Below, piece after piece: positions 52,462-60,779 of a DNA stretch of 64,000 bases. The DNA is taken from NCBI GenBank assembly GCA_029863175.1, contig JAOTVX010000014.1:1-64000 (forward strand), read 5' to 3'. The DNA comes from Betaproteobacteria bacterium (GTDB lineage Bacteria; Pseudomonadota; Gammaproteobacteria; Burkholderiales; SG8-41). The translations under genes and the position numbers were made by a program. The number at the start of each line of letters is the position of its first letter. Positions within the stretch are counted from its first letter, which is position 1. Under the pieces are notes generated by a model. The model was not told the origin of the DNA. It was given only the letters and a program-made list of their open reading frames with translations, and ran no database searches.

Positions 52462-52875
52462 TCAGCTCTGGACCCAGACGTTGCCGTCCACACGTTCCCA
52501 CAGCAGGTCGTCCTTGGTACCGTCGAGGATCGTGGTCTCGAAGCGATTCGGTGCCTGGAACTCGAAATAGAACAGGCGCTCCTTCGCGCGGAGCCGGTGT
52601 TTCTCCTCGGCCGGTATGAACACCAGATCGCCGGGATTGAGGTCCCTCACGCCTTCCTCCGTCTCCACGGTTGCGGTGCCGTCGAAGATGAAATAGAAAT
52701 GCTCGCAATTCTTGTGGAAGTGATAGGGGGAGGCTGCGCCTTCGGCGTAATACATGATTCCGGCGAGCATCGCGTCGGTGGCGCTTAACTCCTTGCTGGC
52801 GAAGAACACGCGTTCCCGGCCGGGAACCACCGAGAGCAGCTTCGGCAAGTCATCCTGATGGAAGATGTACGCCAT
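52462..52875 (-). CDS. Cupin-domain protein
   Basis: 137 residues; AAAGGAAAT before ATG 52875. Cupin motif 1 is ASPYHFHKNCEHFYFIFDG with His, His and Glu/His metal ligands; motif 2 is DLNPGDLVFIPAEEKHRL. A full metal site is therefore present, unlike its neighbour. Likely a small metal-dependent dioxygenase, isomerase or sensor; no specific activity can be inferred. Confidence 0.87.
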   Translation of the reverse strand: MAYIFHQDDLPKLLSVVPGRERVFFASKELSATDAMLAGIMYYAEGAASPYHFHKNCEHFYFIFDGTATVETEEGVRDLNPGDLVFIPAEEKHRLRAKERLFYFEFQAPNRFETTILDGTKDDLLWERVDGNVWVQS

Positions 52876-53048
52876 TGCGATTTCCTTTCTTTCAGCTCTT
52901 CAGGAGGGGTTGGACCACGCCACGTGCCGGCTCTTTCACGCCTTGTCTCCCGGAGAGGCATAGTGTCCGGCGTTAGATCGTCACTTTCAACAAAAACACT
53001 GCATCAGCCCCTGTCGCGCGACAACCACCGGTCTGGGGGACTAATCCG

Positions 53049-53318
53049 TCACTGCAAAAACCCCTTTACCACGCCCCACGCGGCGCCGAGAGCGAGCATG
53101 CAGAATACGAGCGTGGACACGGCGAACGGGGGCCCGCGCTTGCTGGCCTCTTGCTGATACGCCGCGGCATACCAGACGCACTCGAACGCCGGGTCGCCCG
53201 TCGTCGCGGGCGCGTTGATCTTGTATTTGGCACGGGCCTTGCCTACATTCCACGCGAGGCTGAACAACAGCACCAGCACACCCAGCGTAATCAACGCCGG
53301 CCAGCGGAAATCATGCAT
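53049..53318 (-). CDS. Short MAPEG-like membrane protein
   Basis: 89 residues; ATG 53318 after GAGAGGTGA. Two membrane spans (ALITLGVLVLLFSLAWNVG and STLVFCMLALGAAWGVVKG) flank KYKINAPATTGDPAFECVWY. APATTG-P-FE is the loop motif of MAPEG proteins (glutathione/eicosanoid-type), but they have four spans and ~130 residues and a following RVHMNTLE, which is replaced here. Either a reduced MAPEG derivative or an old truncated copy. Gene appears intact. Confidence 0.65.
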   Translation of the reverse strand: MHDFRWPALITLGVLVLLFSLAWNVGKARAKYKINAPATTGDPAFECVWYAAAYQQEASKRGPPFAVSTLVFCMLALGAAWGVVKGFLQ

Positions 53319-53420
53319 GAGTCACCTCTCTTTGGTAAATGCAAGACCTGCATTACTTTACTCTGTGGAAATAAGGTCAGACTCGATTTTCTCGCGCGTT
53401 TTTTTGTCAACTAGGTTCTG

Positions 53421-54788
53421 CTAATGACCTTCGAGTGCCAGGAAACGCCGTAGTTCGCGCACATCGTCGAGCTCCTCCACGGCGTTCACCCGCCGGATGA
53501 CGCCCTCTGTCCGCTCGGCACCAAGCACCGGCTCCATCAGGAGCCGCGCCTTTGCGTTCACGCCCTCCGTATCCATCGGATTTTCCTTCGTGCCCGGAGC
53601 GTGGCGCGTAAAGTGGCTGACGGTGCGGCCATCCCGGAGCGTCACCTCCACCTGGCCGCTTCGCGGCGCGGCGGGATCCATGAGCTTTGGATCGGCGATG
53701 AGCTGCACGCGCTCCTTTGCGGCGCGCACTGTCGGGTCCGCCATCTGCTCATAGGAATGGCTGTCCTCAAACGAGACGGTGCCTTTCACCAATGCTAACG
53801 CGATGAGGTGCTGGCAGTTGATATCCGGCATGGCGCGGTTATTGACGACGCGCGCGCCGTCCTCCGGAAGTCTCACGACGATGCGCTCCACGTTGTTCAC
53901 GTTGAGCCCATGCTCGCGATGGAGCCTGAGGAATGCGTCCAGCGGGGCCTGGACCGGATAGCCGATTGAGAAGGGCTTGATGGCGGTTTCGGTGACGAAA
54001 TAGCGGCTTCCCAGCGCCGCTACCATTGCCTCCGGTTTCGGTTCGGTGGACAGGGCCTGGAGCACGTTGTGCTCGCCATCGAACACGTCCCAGACGCCGC
54101 TAAAGCCCATCTGGGCCATGATGGCCGCGGTCACGCCATTGCGCGCGCCCATGCCGGAGAAGTCGAAGGCTTTTTCGACGTGCTCGGCATCGCGGACCCA
54201 GCTCCACAGGCCCGATACCTGTTGGGCGGCGTACGAAAGCGCGTGGCGCATCCCCTTTTCGTCCAGCCGGGCCAGGGAGGCCGCGGCCCCCACGCTGCCG
54301 AGCGTGGAGCCGGTGCCCTCGGCGCTGCGGTGAGTTCGGCGCACGTGATCCGCTCCGAGCGCCAGGAGAAATCGACAGCAGAGATCGTAGCCGAGCGCGA
54401 CCGCGTTCAGCAGCTCCGTTCCCGATCTGCCCTCGCGCTCGGCCATCGCGAGGGCCGCGGGCACGACGACGCAGCCGGGATGGGCTTTTGTCGCCGGATG
54501 GAAGTCATCGGTCTCGTCAGCGTGGCCGAACATGGCGTTCACCAGAGCGGCGTTGACGGCCGAGGTCCTGATGTCGGTGGTGAGGACGGTCGCTTCCTCG
54601 ACCCCGCCCTGCGCCCGCGCGTAGCGGATCGCCATTTCCCCCGGTTTGAGATGGGCTCCCGAGACCATCGCGGCGAGCGTGTCCAGGATGCGATGCCTGG
54701 CATCCTGCGCCACGTGCGGCGCGAGACTCCGCTCCCGGGCCTCGACCATATAGCGTGCCAACCGCCCGGTAATATCAGCCGTAGACAT
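53421..54788 (-). CDS. MmgE/PrpD-family protein
   Basis: 455 residues; GAAGGAAGG before ATG 54788. The family includes 2-methylcitrate dehydratase and cis-aconitate decarboxylase. AQDARHRILDTLAAMVSGAH, GHADETDDFHPATKAHPGCV (metal-free active-site His and Asp region), GTGSTLGSVGAAASLARLDE and KPFSIGYPVQAPLDAFLRLH are conserved. No propionate-pathway genes (PrpB, PrpC) are nearby, so the substrate is another di- or tricarboxylate. Confidence 0.88.
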   Translation of the reverse strand: MSTADITGRLARYMVEARERSLAPHVAQDARHRILDTLAAMVSGAHLKPGEMAIRYARAQGGVEEATVLTTDIRTSAVNAALVNAMFGHADETDDFHPATKAHPGCVVVPAALAMAEREGRSGTELLNAVALGYDLCCRFLLALGADHVRRTHRSAEGTGSTLGSVGAAASLARLDEKGMRHALSYAAQQVSGLWSWVRDAEHVEKAFDFSGMGARNGVTAAIMAQMGFSGVWDVFDGEHNVLQALSTEPKPEAMVAALGSRYFVTETAIKPFSIGYPVQAPLDAFLRLHREHGLNVNNVERIVVRLPEDGARVVNNRAMPDINCQHLIALALVKGTVSFEDSHSYEQMADPTVRAAKERVQLIADPKLMDPAAPRSGQVEVTLRDGRTVSHFTRHAPGTKENPMDTEGVNAKARLLMEPVLGAERTEGVIRRVNAVEELDDVRELRRFLALEGH

Positions 54789-55217
54789 TTAGACCTTCCT
54801 TCAAGTGAGTAAATGACCTCATTGATGTTAATGGGACTCGGAATCTGACGAAGTAGGGAATAGCCATCTCACCTGTCGCCTAAGGTGAATGGGTCGTCAA
54901 AATTAGCGATGCCGGCGCTATCAGACAAAAGCCTGACTCCTTACCGTCCAAATAATGATAAATCGAGACTGGCCCCTTGAACTGCTTAGGGGATAGCCCC
55001 CCGAAAATTCGAGCCTGGCCCCTTTAACTGCGCCCTTCCATATTGCGGTCTTTTCAGTCGCTCAACGCGTTGCGGAAATGCGACGCTATGATTGATAGGT
55101 CCGTTATGGATACGATTTCTTGCGATTTCTTGATTTTCCTCAACGTCACGGCCCGCCGTTGGCCGCAAACTATTTTTACTCAAGAAGCTTTAGAGACTTT
55201 TGGAAAGGGGTCATATT
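54789..55217. repeat. Spacer with paired GAGCCTGGCCCCTT repeats
   Basis: TAAATCGAGACTGGCCCCTT at 54959 and AAATTCGAGCCTGGCCCCTT at 55004 are two direct copies of the family arm. No reading frame in this spacer has support apart from the start of the gene at 55218. Confidence 0.6.
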
Positions 55218-55529
55218 ATGGACTTTTTGGCTTTGGCATGGATAGTGGCAATCGTAGTCCTGGTACTGTGCACGGTCGGTTGCGGGTACTGGCTGATCGA
55301 GCCGGTCGTGAGAAAGCGGCTGTTGAGGTGCCCCGAAACGGGATGCGTGGCTTTCGTCGAGGCGGGGCGTGTTTTTCGCGGTGACGGCACGACGCCCGAG
55401 CTCACGGTTCGCTCGTGCGAGTTGTGGCCCGACAGCAAAGATTGTGCTCGCGGATGTCTCGCGCGCTACGATGAGGCGACGCCGGGTTACCGCATCAAGC
55501 TCGAGGCGTTGAGGCCTTTCGAACAGTAA
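55218..55529 (+). CDS. Single-span protein with a Cys-rich soluble domain
   Basis: 103 residues from ATG 55218, which follows GGAAAGGGG. One membrane span (MDFLALAWIVAIVVLVLCTV) then a small domain with Cys at LRCPETGCVAF, RSCELWP, DCARGCLARYD. The CP-x2-GC and CxxxC spacing could bind a metal or form disulfides outside the membrane. No family recognised. Its mRNA ends in a strong hairpin at 55551. Confidence 0.7.
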   Translation: MDFLALAWIVAIVVLVLCTVGCGYWLIEPVVRKRLLRCPETGCVAFVEAGRVFRGDGTTPELTVRSCELWPDSKDCARGCLARYDEATPGYRIKLEALRPFEQ

Positions 55530-55550
55530 AGCGCGGGATCAACGATCAAA

Positions 55551-55590
55551 GGGGCCAGGCTCGAATTCTTGATAATTCGAGCCTGGCCCC
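55551..55590. repeat. Perfect palindrome GGGGCCAGGCTCGAATT
   Basis: The 17-base arms are perfect, with the loop CTTGAT. This is the most complete copy of a dispersed family with arms at 18508, 41497, 51253, 52021, 54961, 55006. It lies 22 bases after the stop of the gene at 55529 and could end or protect its transcript. Confidence 0.9.
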
Positions 55591-55606
55591 ATTTGTTAAC
55601 ATCATC

Positions 55607-55655
55607 CATCACCCATCACCCATCACCCATCACCCATCACCCATCACCCATCACG
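55607..55655. repeat. CATCACC heptamer array
   Basis: Seven contiguous units of CATCACC (the last CATCACG). Related heptamers (CATCACC/GTGACGA/GTGATGG) occur in almost every spacer of the window, e.g. 5205, 20641, 46538, 56866, 63466. Confidence 0.92.
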
Positions 55656-55706
55656 GATCGTAAGGCCCTTCCGCCTTCTGCCTTCAGTTCCCCCCAGCGA
55701 CGGCAT

Positions 55707-56690
55707 CTATTTCTTGAAGCCAGTAGCCTTGATCAGTGGCATGAGCTGCTCACGCTCCTGATCGACGAAGCGCTGCGCTTTCTCCGCGCTGGAGTCCAGT
55801 ACCGGTTCGAACCCCGACCGGATTAGCTTCTGCTGGAAAGACTCGTCGGCAAGTGCCTTGCGCGTGACTTGCGAAACGCGATCCACGATGGGCTTAGGCG
55901 TGCCCGCCGGCGCAAACAATCCGCTGAACAACTGGGCAATCATGTTCGGCAGGATTTCGATCGTGGCCGGGATCTCGGGCGCGGCCTTGAGGCGCGCCGG
56001 CGCATTCACCGACAGGATCCGAATTTTCCCGGCCTTATACAGGCCGAGCAGCCGCCCGGTCACGTTCGGCGTCATCATCGGTATGTAGCCGCTCACGAGG
56101 TCGGCCACTGCCAGACCGGTTCCCCGGTACGGGACGTGCACGATCTGGAGTCCGCCCGCGCGCTGCTTGAACATCTCGCCGGCGAGATGGGTCAAGGTTC
56201 CCGCCCCCGCGGACCCGTATGACAGCTTGCCGGGATTCGCCTTGGCGTAGGCGATGAGCTGCTTCAGGTCCCGCACGGGCAGCGACGGGTGGACCATGAT
56301 CGAAGTCGCCGAGATGGCGAGTATGTCGATCGTGACGAAGTCCTTGACCGGGTCGTACGGCGGGCTCCTCATCACCGCCGGATTGATGATCTGTGTGCTG
56401 CTGTTGCCGACCAGAAGCGTATAGCCGTCGGGCCGGGCACGCGCGACTTCCCCCGCGCCGATGACGCCACCCGCGCCGCCCCGGTTATCAACGACGATCG
56501 TGCCGAGCAAGGGCCCGACCTGCTGCGCCCAGAGGCGGGCGATCGTGTCCACCACGCCGCCGGGCGGGAACGGAACGACCACCCTGATCGGTCTCGAGGG
56601 ATATTGCGACTGCGCGTATGCGCCGAACGGCGCCAGCGCGGACGCCGCAACCCAGGCCAATGTGAAGGCCAGCAATGTGTGTCGGTTCAT
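55707..56690 (-). CDS. Bug/TctC-family periplasmic solute receptor
   Basis: 327 residues; GAGAGAAAG before ATG 56690. The signal peptide (HTLLAFTLAWVAASALAPFG) is cut at AQS. YPSRPIRVVVPFPPGGVVDT, VDNRGGAGGVIGAGEVARAR, YGSAGAGTLTHLAGEMFKQR and VPYRGTGLAVADLVSGYIP are family segments. A repeat array follows its 3' end. Ligand unknown. Confidence 0.93.
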   Translation of the reverse strand: MNRHTLLAFTLAWVAASALAPFGAYAQSQYPSRPIRVVVPFPPGGVVDTIARLWAQQVGPLLGTIVVDNRGGAGGVIGAGEVARARPDGYTLLVGNSSTQIINPAVMRSPPYDPVKDFVTIDILAISATSIMVHPSLPVRDLKQLIAYAKANPGKLSYGSAGAGTLTHLAGEMFKQRAGGLQIVHVPYRGTGLAVADLVSGYIPMMTPNVTGRLLGLYKAGKIRILSVNAPARLKAAPEIPATIEILPNMIAQLFSGLFAPAGTPKPIVDRVSQVTRKALADESFQQKLIRSGFEPVLDSSAEKAQRFVDQEREQLMPLIKATGFKK

Positions 56691-56865
56691 AGTCTTTCTC
56701 TCCTCTTAGGTGCTGTTGATCGATGGCACGGTTGGAGAACTGACGTAGGATTATACAAAGACCGTTCGATGGCGTCTGTTCCTAGTTATGGAAAGGCGTG
56801 AATGGTGAATAGCGAGTGGTGAAGGGACTAAAACCGAACCGTCGGTCACCCATCACGAGTGTTGA

Positions 56866-56943
56866 GGCGCATCACCCATCACCCAGCACCCAGCACCCAA
56901 GACGGGGGTTATGGCCTTCCGCCTTCCGCCTTCCGCCTTCCGC
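56866..56943. repeat. CATCACC and CTTCCGC heptamer runs
   Basis: GCATCACCCATCACCCAGC and ACCCAGCACC give four heptamers, and then CCTTCCGCCTTCCGCC repeats of another 7-base unit follow. Two different heptamers in one spacer. Confidence 0.8.
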
Positions 56944-57006
56944 CTTTAGTTTGGTGGGGTCTGTCCCCATTTAGTGCGATTTACCCATCTCGTGATACAA
57001 GGGGCC

Positions 57007-57993
57007 ATGGGGTGCAAGCGATTTCTGTTGCAGGTTTTGGTAATTGCGCTCGGGATGCTGGCGGCGGGCGGCGCGCGCGCTGCGGGCGGCGTTGACCTGA
57101 CGCGGCAGTTTTTGGATGCCTATGGTAGCGACTGCGCCTTCGGCGCGGCGCACGTGGAAGTGCTGCGCAGGCACAAGGTGCTGCTCGTGCCCGGCTACTT
57201 CGGCAACCTCTTTCCGACCTATTTCGCCGACCAGCTGCGCTGGCTCGCCTCGATTGGGGTCGAGCGAGAGAAAGTCGCGGTCAGATCCCGGCGGAGCGTC
57301 GCGATTAACGCCCCGATCGTCGCCGCGGCGATCCGGGAGTCGGCGAGGCCCGTGATTCTCATCACGCACAGCAAGGGCTCGGTCGATGCGCTCGAGGCGC
57401 TGCGCGCTGAGTCGTCGCTGCGCACAAAAGTGAAGGGCTGGGTGTCGCTGCAGGGCGTATTCTTCGGCTCGCCGGTGGCCAACAAGCTGCTCGACGGCTC
57501 GCTGCTCGATCCAATGGTCTCGACCGTGATCCTCGGGTTTTTCGGCGGCACGAAGGAATCGGCGCAGAGCCTGACCACGGGCGCTTCGCTCGCCTATTAC
57601 CGCGATCACGCAACCGCGATCGGCCGGCTCGTGCGCGAGGTGCCGGCGATCGCCTTCGCGAGCGCGCTCGACGACACGCCCGGCGCGCACACGCAGACGC
57701 TGCTCGAGATTCCGCGCGAGCTGATGTTGCGCGAGGGCATCCGCAGCGACGGCCTGGTGCCGATCGATGCCGCGGTGCTGCCGGGCATGGACTTCGTCAA
57801 GGTCTCGGGGGTCGATCACATTGCGCCGGTGATGCCGGCGCTGCATCGCTTCGACCGCGTGCGCATGACCAAGGCGCTGCTGCTGCTCGCGCTGCGGGCG
57901 CCGTTGCGCGGCCTGCCACGGGACGCGGGCTGCCGGGCGAAACCGGCGTCAGGCCACATTTTCCCATCGGAGCCCCGGAGTCGGGCCGGCTGA
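57007..57993 (+). CDS. Secreted alpha/beta-hydrolase (lipase-like)
   Basis: 328 residues from ATG 57007. Signal peptide about 1-27 (FLLQVLVIALGMLAAGGARA). VLLVPGYFGNLFPTYFADQL is the lipase-type loop; VILITHSKGSVDALEAL holds the nucleophile Ser (HSKGS); RSDGLVPIDAAVLPG and VSGVDHIAPVMPALHRF carry candidates for Asp and His. It resembles PGAP1/triacylglycerol-lipase-like exported enzymes. Substrate is unknown. The C-terminal ~30 residues are basic and low complexity. Confidence 0.82.
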   Translation: MGCKRFLLQVLVIALGMLAAGGARAAGGVDLTRQFLDAYGSDCAFGAAHVEVLRRHKVLLVPGYFGNLFPTYFADQLRWLASIGVEREKVAVRSRRSVAINAPIVAAAIRESARPVILITHSKGSVDALEALRAESSLRTKVKGWVSLQGVFFGSPVANKLLDGSLLDPMVSTVILGFFGGTKESAQSLTTGASLAYYRDHATAIGRLVREVPAIAFASALDDTPGAHTQTLLEIPRELMLREGIRSDGLVPIDAAVLPGMDFVKVSGVDHIAPVMPALHRFDRVRMTKALLLLALRAPLRGLPRDAGCRAKPASGHIFPSEPRSRAG

Positions 57994-58033
57994 GGCGTAA
58001 CTACATAAATGAACTACTAAATTTGAATTTTTC

Positions 58034-58047
58034 GGCGATGCATCGCC
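58034..58047. repeat. Perfect 14-base palindrome
   Basis: GGCGATGCATCGCC reads the same on both strands and lies in the 325-base spacer after the lipase-like gene. Could be a protein-binding site; no other copy noticed. Confidence 0.5.
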
Positions 58048-58089
58048 AGTTTTTGGCGTGCCATATGGCATCTACCTAAAGAACTGAGT

Positions 58090-58147
58090 GCCCCACAGGG
58101 CGCTCAACCGGACGCGCCGCAGCAGCGCACCGTTTAGCCCTGCGTTG
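58090..58147 (+). other. attC-like integron recombination site
   Basis: The layout is R'' GCCCCAC (one mismatch to RYYYAAC), 5-base spacer AGGGC, L'' GCTCAACCGG, a GC-rich hairpin, L' CCGTTTAGC, 5-base spacer CCTGC, R' GTTGAGG (one mismatch to GTTRRRY). Arms pair as in integron cassette attC sites. No integrase gene is in the window. Confidence 0.5.
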
Positions 58148-58318
58148 AGGTTGTAGAAAAGCTTGAATGTTCCTTAGGGTCGAAACCGGACGGAGGATCC
58201 AAGATGCCGCAAAAAAAGGTAGATTCCTTCTACCGGGGATAGGAGAGATTGATCATTCCCGGAGGCGAGCAGCGATTATAGAATTTCAAGATTGCGTCGA
58301 TGCGTTCAGGGGAAATTG

Positions 58319-58597
58319 ATGAGGCGCTGTCTATTCACACATCAGTGGACAATTAATGTTACGTCTGTTCTTGCCTACAGAAAGTGTAATCGGTGCGGAA
58401 CGATGCAGCGCGGTATTTACGATGCTCTATACCAAGACATTGCTTGGGAGACAATGCGAGAGCGTGCCTACATCAAATCGGAGCAAATCGGGATTGCCCG
58501 CAAGCCCTCTTCTCGGCTCGACCAATTGGCCCATTCATTAGGACTGCGTCGAACCAGGACGAGCGATGGGAGAAATCAAGAAAACGCTCCGCGTTGA
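58319..58597 (+). CDS. Small C-H-C-C zinc-ribbon-like protein (paralogue of PilZ N-module)
   Basis: 92 residues; ATG 58319 after GGGGA. MRRCLFTHQWTINVTS, RKCNRCGTMQRGIYDALYQD, IAWETMRERAYIKSEQIGIA and LDQLAHSLGLRRTRTSDGRN match the N-terminal module of the PilZ protein at 32605-33351 along its whole length. The ~90 bases upstream also match (TTGCGTCGATGCGTTCAGGG), so promoter and leader were duplicated with it. It ends where PilZ would begin. A strong terminator follows. Confidence 0.75.
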   Translation: MRRCLFTHQWTINVTSVLAYRKCNRCGTMQRGIYDALYQDIAWETMRERAYIKSEQIGIARKPSSRLDQLAHSLGLRRTRTSDGRNQENAPR

Positions 58598-58635
58598 CCT
58601 GAAGTATGCTGGCGTAAATTTTACTGCGAACTACA

Positions 58636-58660
58636 CACCCCGCTTCGGCGGGGTTTTTGT
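58636..58660 (+). terminator. Rho-independent terminator
   Basis: CCCCGCTTCGGCGGGG with TTCG loop and T-tract. ACTACACACCCCGC before it is shared with the minus-strand terminator at 33536. Confidence 0.88.
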
Positions 58661-58842
58661 TTGGCGGTGCTGGTTGCTCGAATAACCGCGATGGGTCGAT
58701 TTCGCATTTCAACTGAATGCTTCGAAGGCGGCACGTTTGAGGTCGCAATTTGCGATCTCAAACGTGCAACTTTCCGATTCACGATTCACGATTTACGGAA
58801 GTTCCAGTCCGTTCACCGTTCACCGTTCCGTGAGCATCGGCG

Positions 58843-59733
58843 CTACTCCGGCCCCACAAAGCCGATGTATGCCCCGCAGGCTTCGCCGGGAGGCACCAGC
58901 ATTGCCTGCTCGCCGGTGTTCCGCACACCGCGCGCCAGCGGTGGCATGCCGTGCTCCTGCATCCAACGCGCGGCCGCGCCCATGCTCTTGGTGCGGTACA
59001 ACACCTGGAACGGACCCGGACCGCGGCGCTCCAGCGCCTCGGCACCGGGCCCCGGCGCATAGGGCTGGGCAATGCCGAGACCCGTTGGGCCCAACTGGAA
59101 CACCACCATGTCCGACATGATCACCATGCCCCGTTGCATTGGCGGCTGGGGCACGCCCAGCACCTTCGCGTATAGCGCCGCGGCGGCCTCGGCCTCCGGC
59201 GTGACGACGTAGGCGCGCTCGATGGTGAACACAGCATTGGGATGCTTGCCGGCGTCCGGCACCTGCTTGCGGCGCTCCTCGATCGGCGTCAGGTGCTCGA
59301 TGAAAAAGATCGGCAGCGGGTTCTTGGGCCCGAGCACGGCAGCTTTCCAACGCAACTCCTGCCCGGCCGGAGTACGCCGGCCGCGGTCCATCGCGTCGCT
59401 CACGTCCACGCCGCGGCTGCGCATGGCGGCGACTTCCGCCGTCAAGTCGTCGCTTTGCAGAATGAGGTAGCGAAGTCCGCCGCCCGCCTCGATGAACTGC
59501 GCGAGGCCCGCGTGCGAATTCCCGGGCGCTCCGGCGCTCGCCTGGTGCTCCGCCATATCGCGAATCGCCAGCAACTCGATGTAGTCGTCCTGGTTGAACG
59601 CGATGGCATTATGGGTGCCCTTGCCGGTGTGCACGCCACCCGCATGAACGTTGAAGCCCATCTTGCTGAACTTCTCCATGCCCTGCTGCAGGTCGGGCAC
59701 GCAAATCATCACGTGGTCGATACGAGTAAACAT
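58843..59733 (-). CDS. VOC-family (glyoxalase-like) protein
   Basis: 296 residues from ATG 59733; an upstream extension reads through a repeat. MFTRIDHVMICVPDLQQGME opens the glyoxalase-like domain, with DDYIELLAIRDMAEHQ and YLILQSDDLTAEVAAMRSRG. A second half (VFTIERAYVVTPEAEAAAAL to RWMQEHGMPPLARG) repeats the fold, giving the usual two-module barrel. Metal His: HVMICV and HLTPIEERRK; the site may be incomplete. A role in breakdown of an aromatic or keto compound is plausible. Confidence 0.85.
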   Translation of the reverse strand: MFTRIDHVMICVPDLQQGMEKFSKMGFNVHAGGVHTGKGTHNAIAFNQDDYIELLAIRDMAEHQASAGAPGNSHAGLAQFIEAGGGLRYLILQSDDLTAEVAAMRSRGVDVSDAMDRGRRTPAGQELRWKAAVLGPKNPLPIFFIEHLTPIEERRKQVPDAGKHPNAVFTIERAYVVTPEAEAAAALYAKVLGVPQPPMQRGMVIMSDMVVFQLGPTGLGIAQPYAPGPGAEALERRGPGPFQVLYRTKSMGAAARWMQEHGMPPLARGVRNTGEQAMLVPPGEACGAYIGFVGPE

Positions 59734-59784
59734 GTCCGGCTCCGAATAACGAGCGGTGACTGTAAATGGGGTGGGTGTGCCTGT

Positions 59785-59853
59785 AAATGGGGGCAGTGTA
59801 ACTTTTTTTTTCCTTGGCAGCGCGGCGGCCACAAAATGGCCACGCTGACCCCA
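59785..59853. repeat. REP-like palindrome, GGGGTCAGTGTA family
   Basis: AATGGGGGCAGTGTAACTTT and AAATGGCCACGCTGACCCCA pair imperfectly. It lies in the divergent spacer between the VOC gene and the small secreted gene; an apparent start at 59814 inside it is repeat sequence. Confidence 0.65.
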
Positions 59854-59876
59854 TGGCCGCCGCGAGGTGTGAAAAC

Positions 59877-60161
59877 ATGCACAGATTCCTGCTATTCGTC
59901 ATGCTGACGGGATTGGCGACGTTGTCCTGGTCGCAGCAAACGGGGCGCGCGGTCCTTCCCGATGATTCGAAAGGCCGATGCCGATACGGAGCTGAGCACA
60001 TGATCGCGTCCGCCGAACAATCTCTAGCCGAGCCGCGTAGCCGCCCGGAGCGAATCGAAAAGCGCCGACGTTTGGTCGCGGATTGGAAAACGCGCCTGAA
60101 GAACGGGGAAGATCCTTGTCTCATCTACTCAGACATACAAAAGGCTGCAACAACATTTTAA
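59877..60161 (+). CDS. Small secreted protein, possible integron cassette gene
   Basis: 94 residues from ATG 59877. Signal peptide about 1-20 (MHRFLLFVMLTGLATLSWSQ). The mature part is charged with two Cys (GRCRYGAEHM, DPCLIYSDIQ), so one disulfide is likely. Its stop overlaps the left end of an attC-like palindrome, as in integron cassettes. No family recognised. Confidence 0.7.
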   Translation: MHRFLLFVMLTGLATLSWSQQTGRAVLPDDSKGRCRYGAEHMIASAEQSLAEPRSRPERIEKRRRLVADWKTRLKNGEDPCLIYSDIQKAATTF

Positions 60162-60248
60162 TCAATGCACGCCCGGCAAAGCGTTCAGGCCGCCGGTTAC
60201 GCTCGCCCAAGCCGCGTTACCGGGCGGCTGCTTAACGCAGCGTTGGCA
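60146..60248 (+). other. attC-like imperfect palindrome
   Basis: TGCAAC-AACAT-TTTAATCA at the left and TGCTTAAC-GCAGC-GTTGGCA at the right are complementary with the same 5-base spacers, and the stem continues through ACGCCCGGCAAAGCG and CGCGTTACCGGGCGG. This is the layout of an attC site, though the core 7-mers match the RYYYAAC/GTTRRRY consensus at only five of seven positions. It begins inside the preceding gene's last codons and the next gene starts 18 bases after it. Confidence 0.4.
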
Positions 60249-60266
60249 TCACGTGAGGAAGTTTCT

Positions 60267-60779
60267 ATGAGAAAGGCCGCGGCGATATGGCTGACGTTGG
60301 TTATCAGCGCTTGGGTGCATGCTGAACCGATGGTGGTAACCATCCCGGGAGACGGCTGGCATCTATTCATTGATGTGCCGCCTATCCTGAACCTCGATGG
60401 CAAGTCGAGGGACGGACGGTTCCGCTTCATCGCGAGCGAGACGGTTACGGGCATCACCCTCAGTGTCCACACGGAAAACTCGGGCGCGGAAAGTGACGAG
60501 CGGTGTCGGGATGCGCATTGGTCCAAGACCGCTCGGAATCCCATCATCGATCAGACAACAGTGCGGATGTACTCCTCAGATGTGTTCAGTGCTGTCACGT
60601 ATAACATCGAAGGTGAATATCGCGGCCAGCACGCTAAAGCATCGAACGGCCATTTTTACTTCACAAAAATGGATAAATGCGTCGACGTACACGTCTCGAA
60701 GTACCCTTATGTTGACGGGGACGAGAAAATAATTAAACGAATCGGGGACACGATAAGAGCGCTCGATGGGCTCCAGTAG
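60267..60779 (+). CDS. Secreted protein, unknown function
   Basis: 170 residues from ATG 60267 after GAGGAAG; upstream frame is palindrome DNA. Signal peptide about 1-19 (RKAAAIWLTLVISAWVHAEP). The mature domain is beta-rich (VTIPGDGWHLFIDVPPILNL, then FRFIASETVTGITLSVHTEN) with two Cys (DERCRDAHW, KMDKCVDVHVSKY). The fold could be a small lipocalin-like or Ig-like one; no family recognised. The very short 5' leader after the attC-like site fits a cassette gene. Confidence 0.72.
   Translation: MRKAAAIWLTLVISAWVHAEPMVVTIPGDGWHLFIDVPPILNLDGKSRDGRFRFIASETVTGITLSVHTENSGAESDERCRDAHWSKTARNPIIDQTTVRMYSSDVFSAVTYNIEGEYRGQHAKASNGHFYFTKMDKCVDVHVSKYPYVDGDEKIIKRIGDTIRALDGLQ

Noticed and set aside
55607..55655. 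Heptamer array as a CRISPR
   Set aside because: Units are contiguous 7-mers with no spacers of 25-40 bases.
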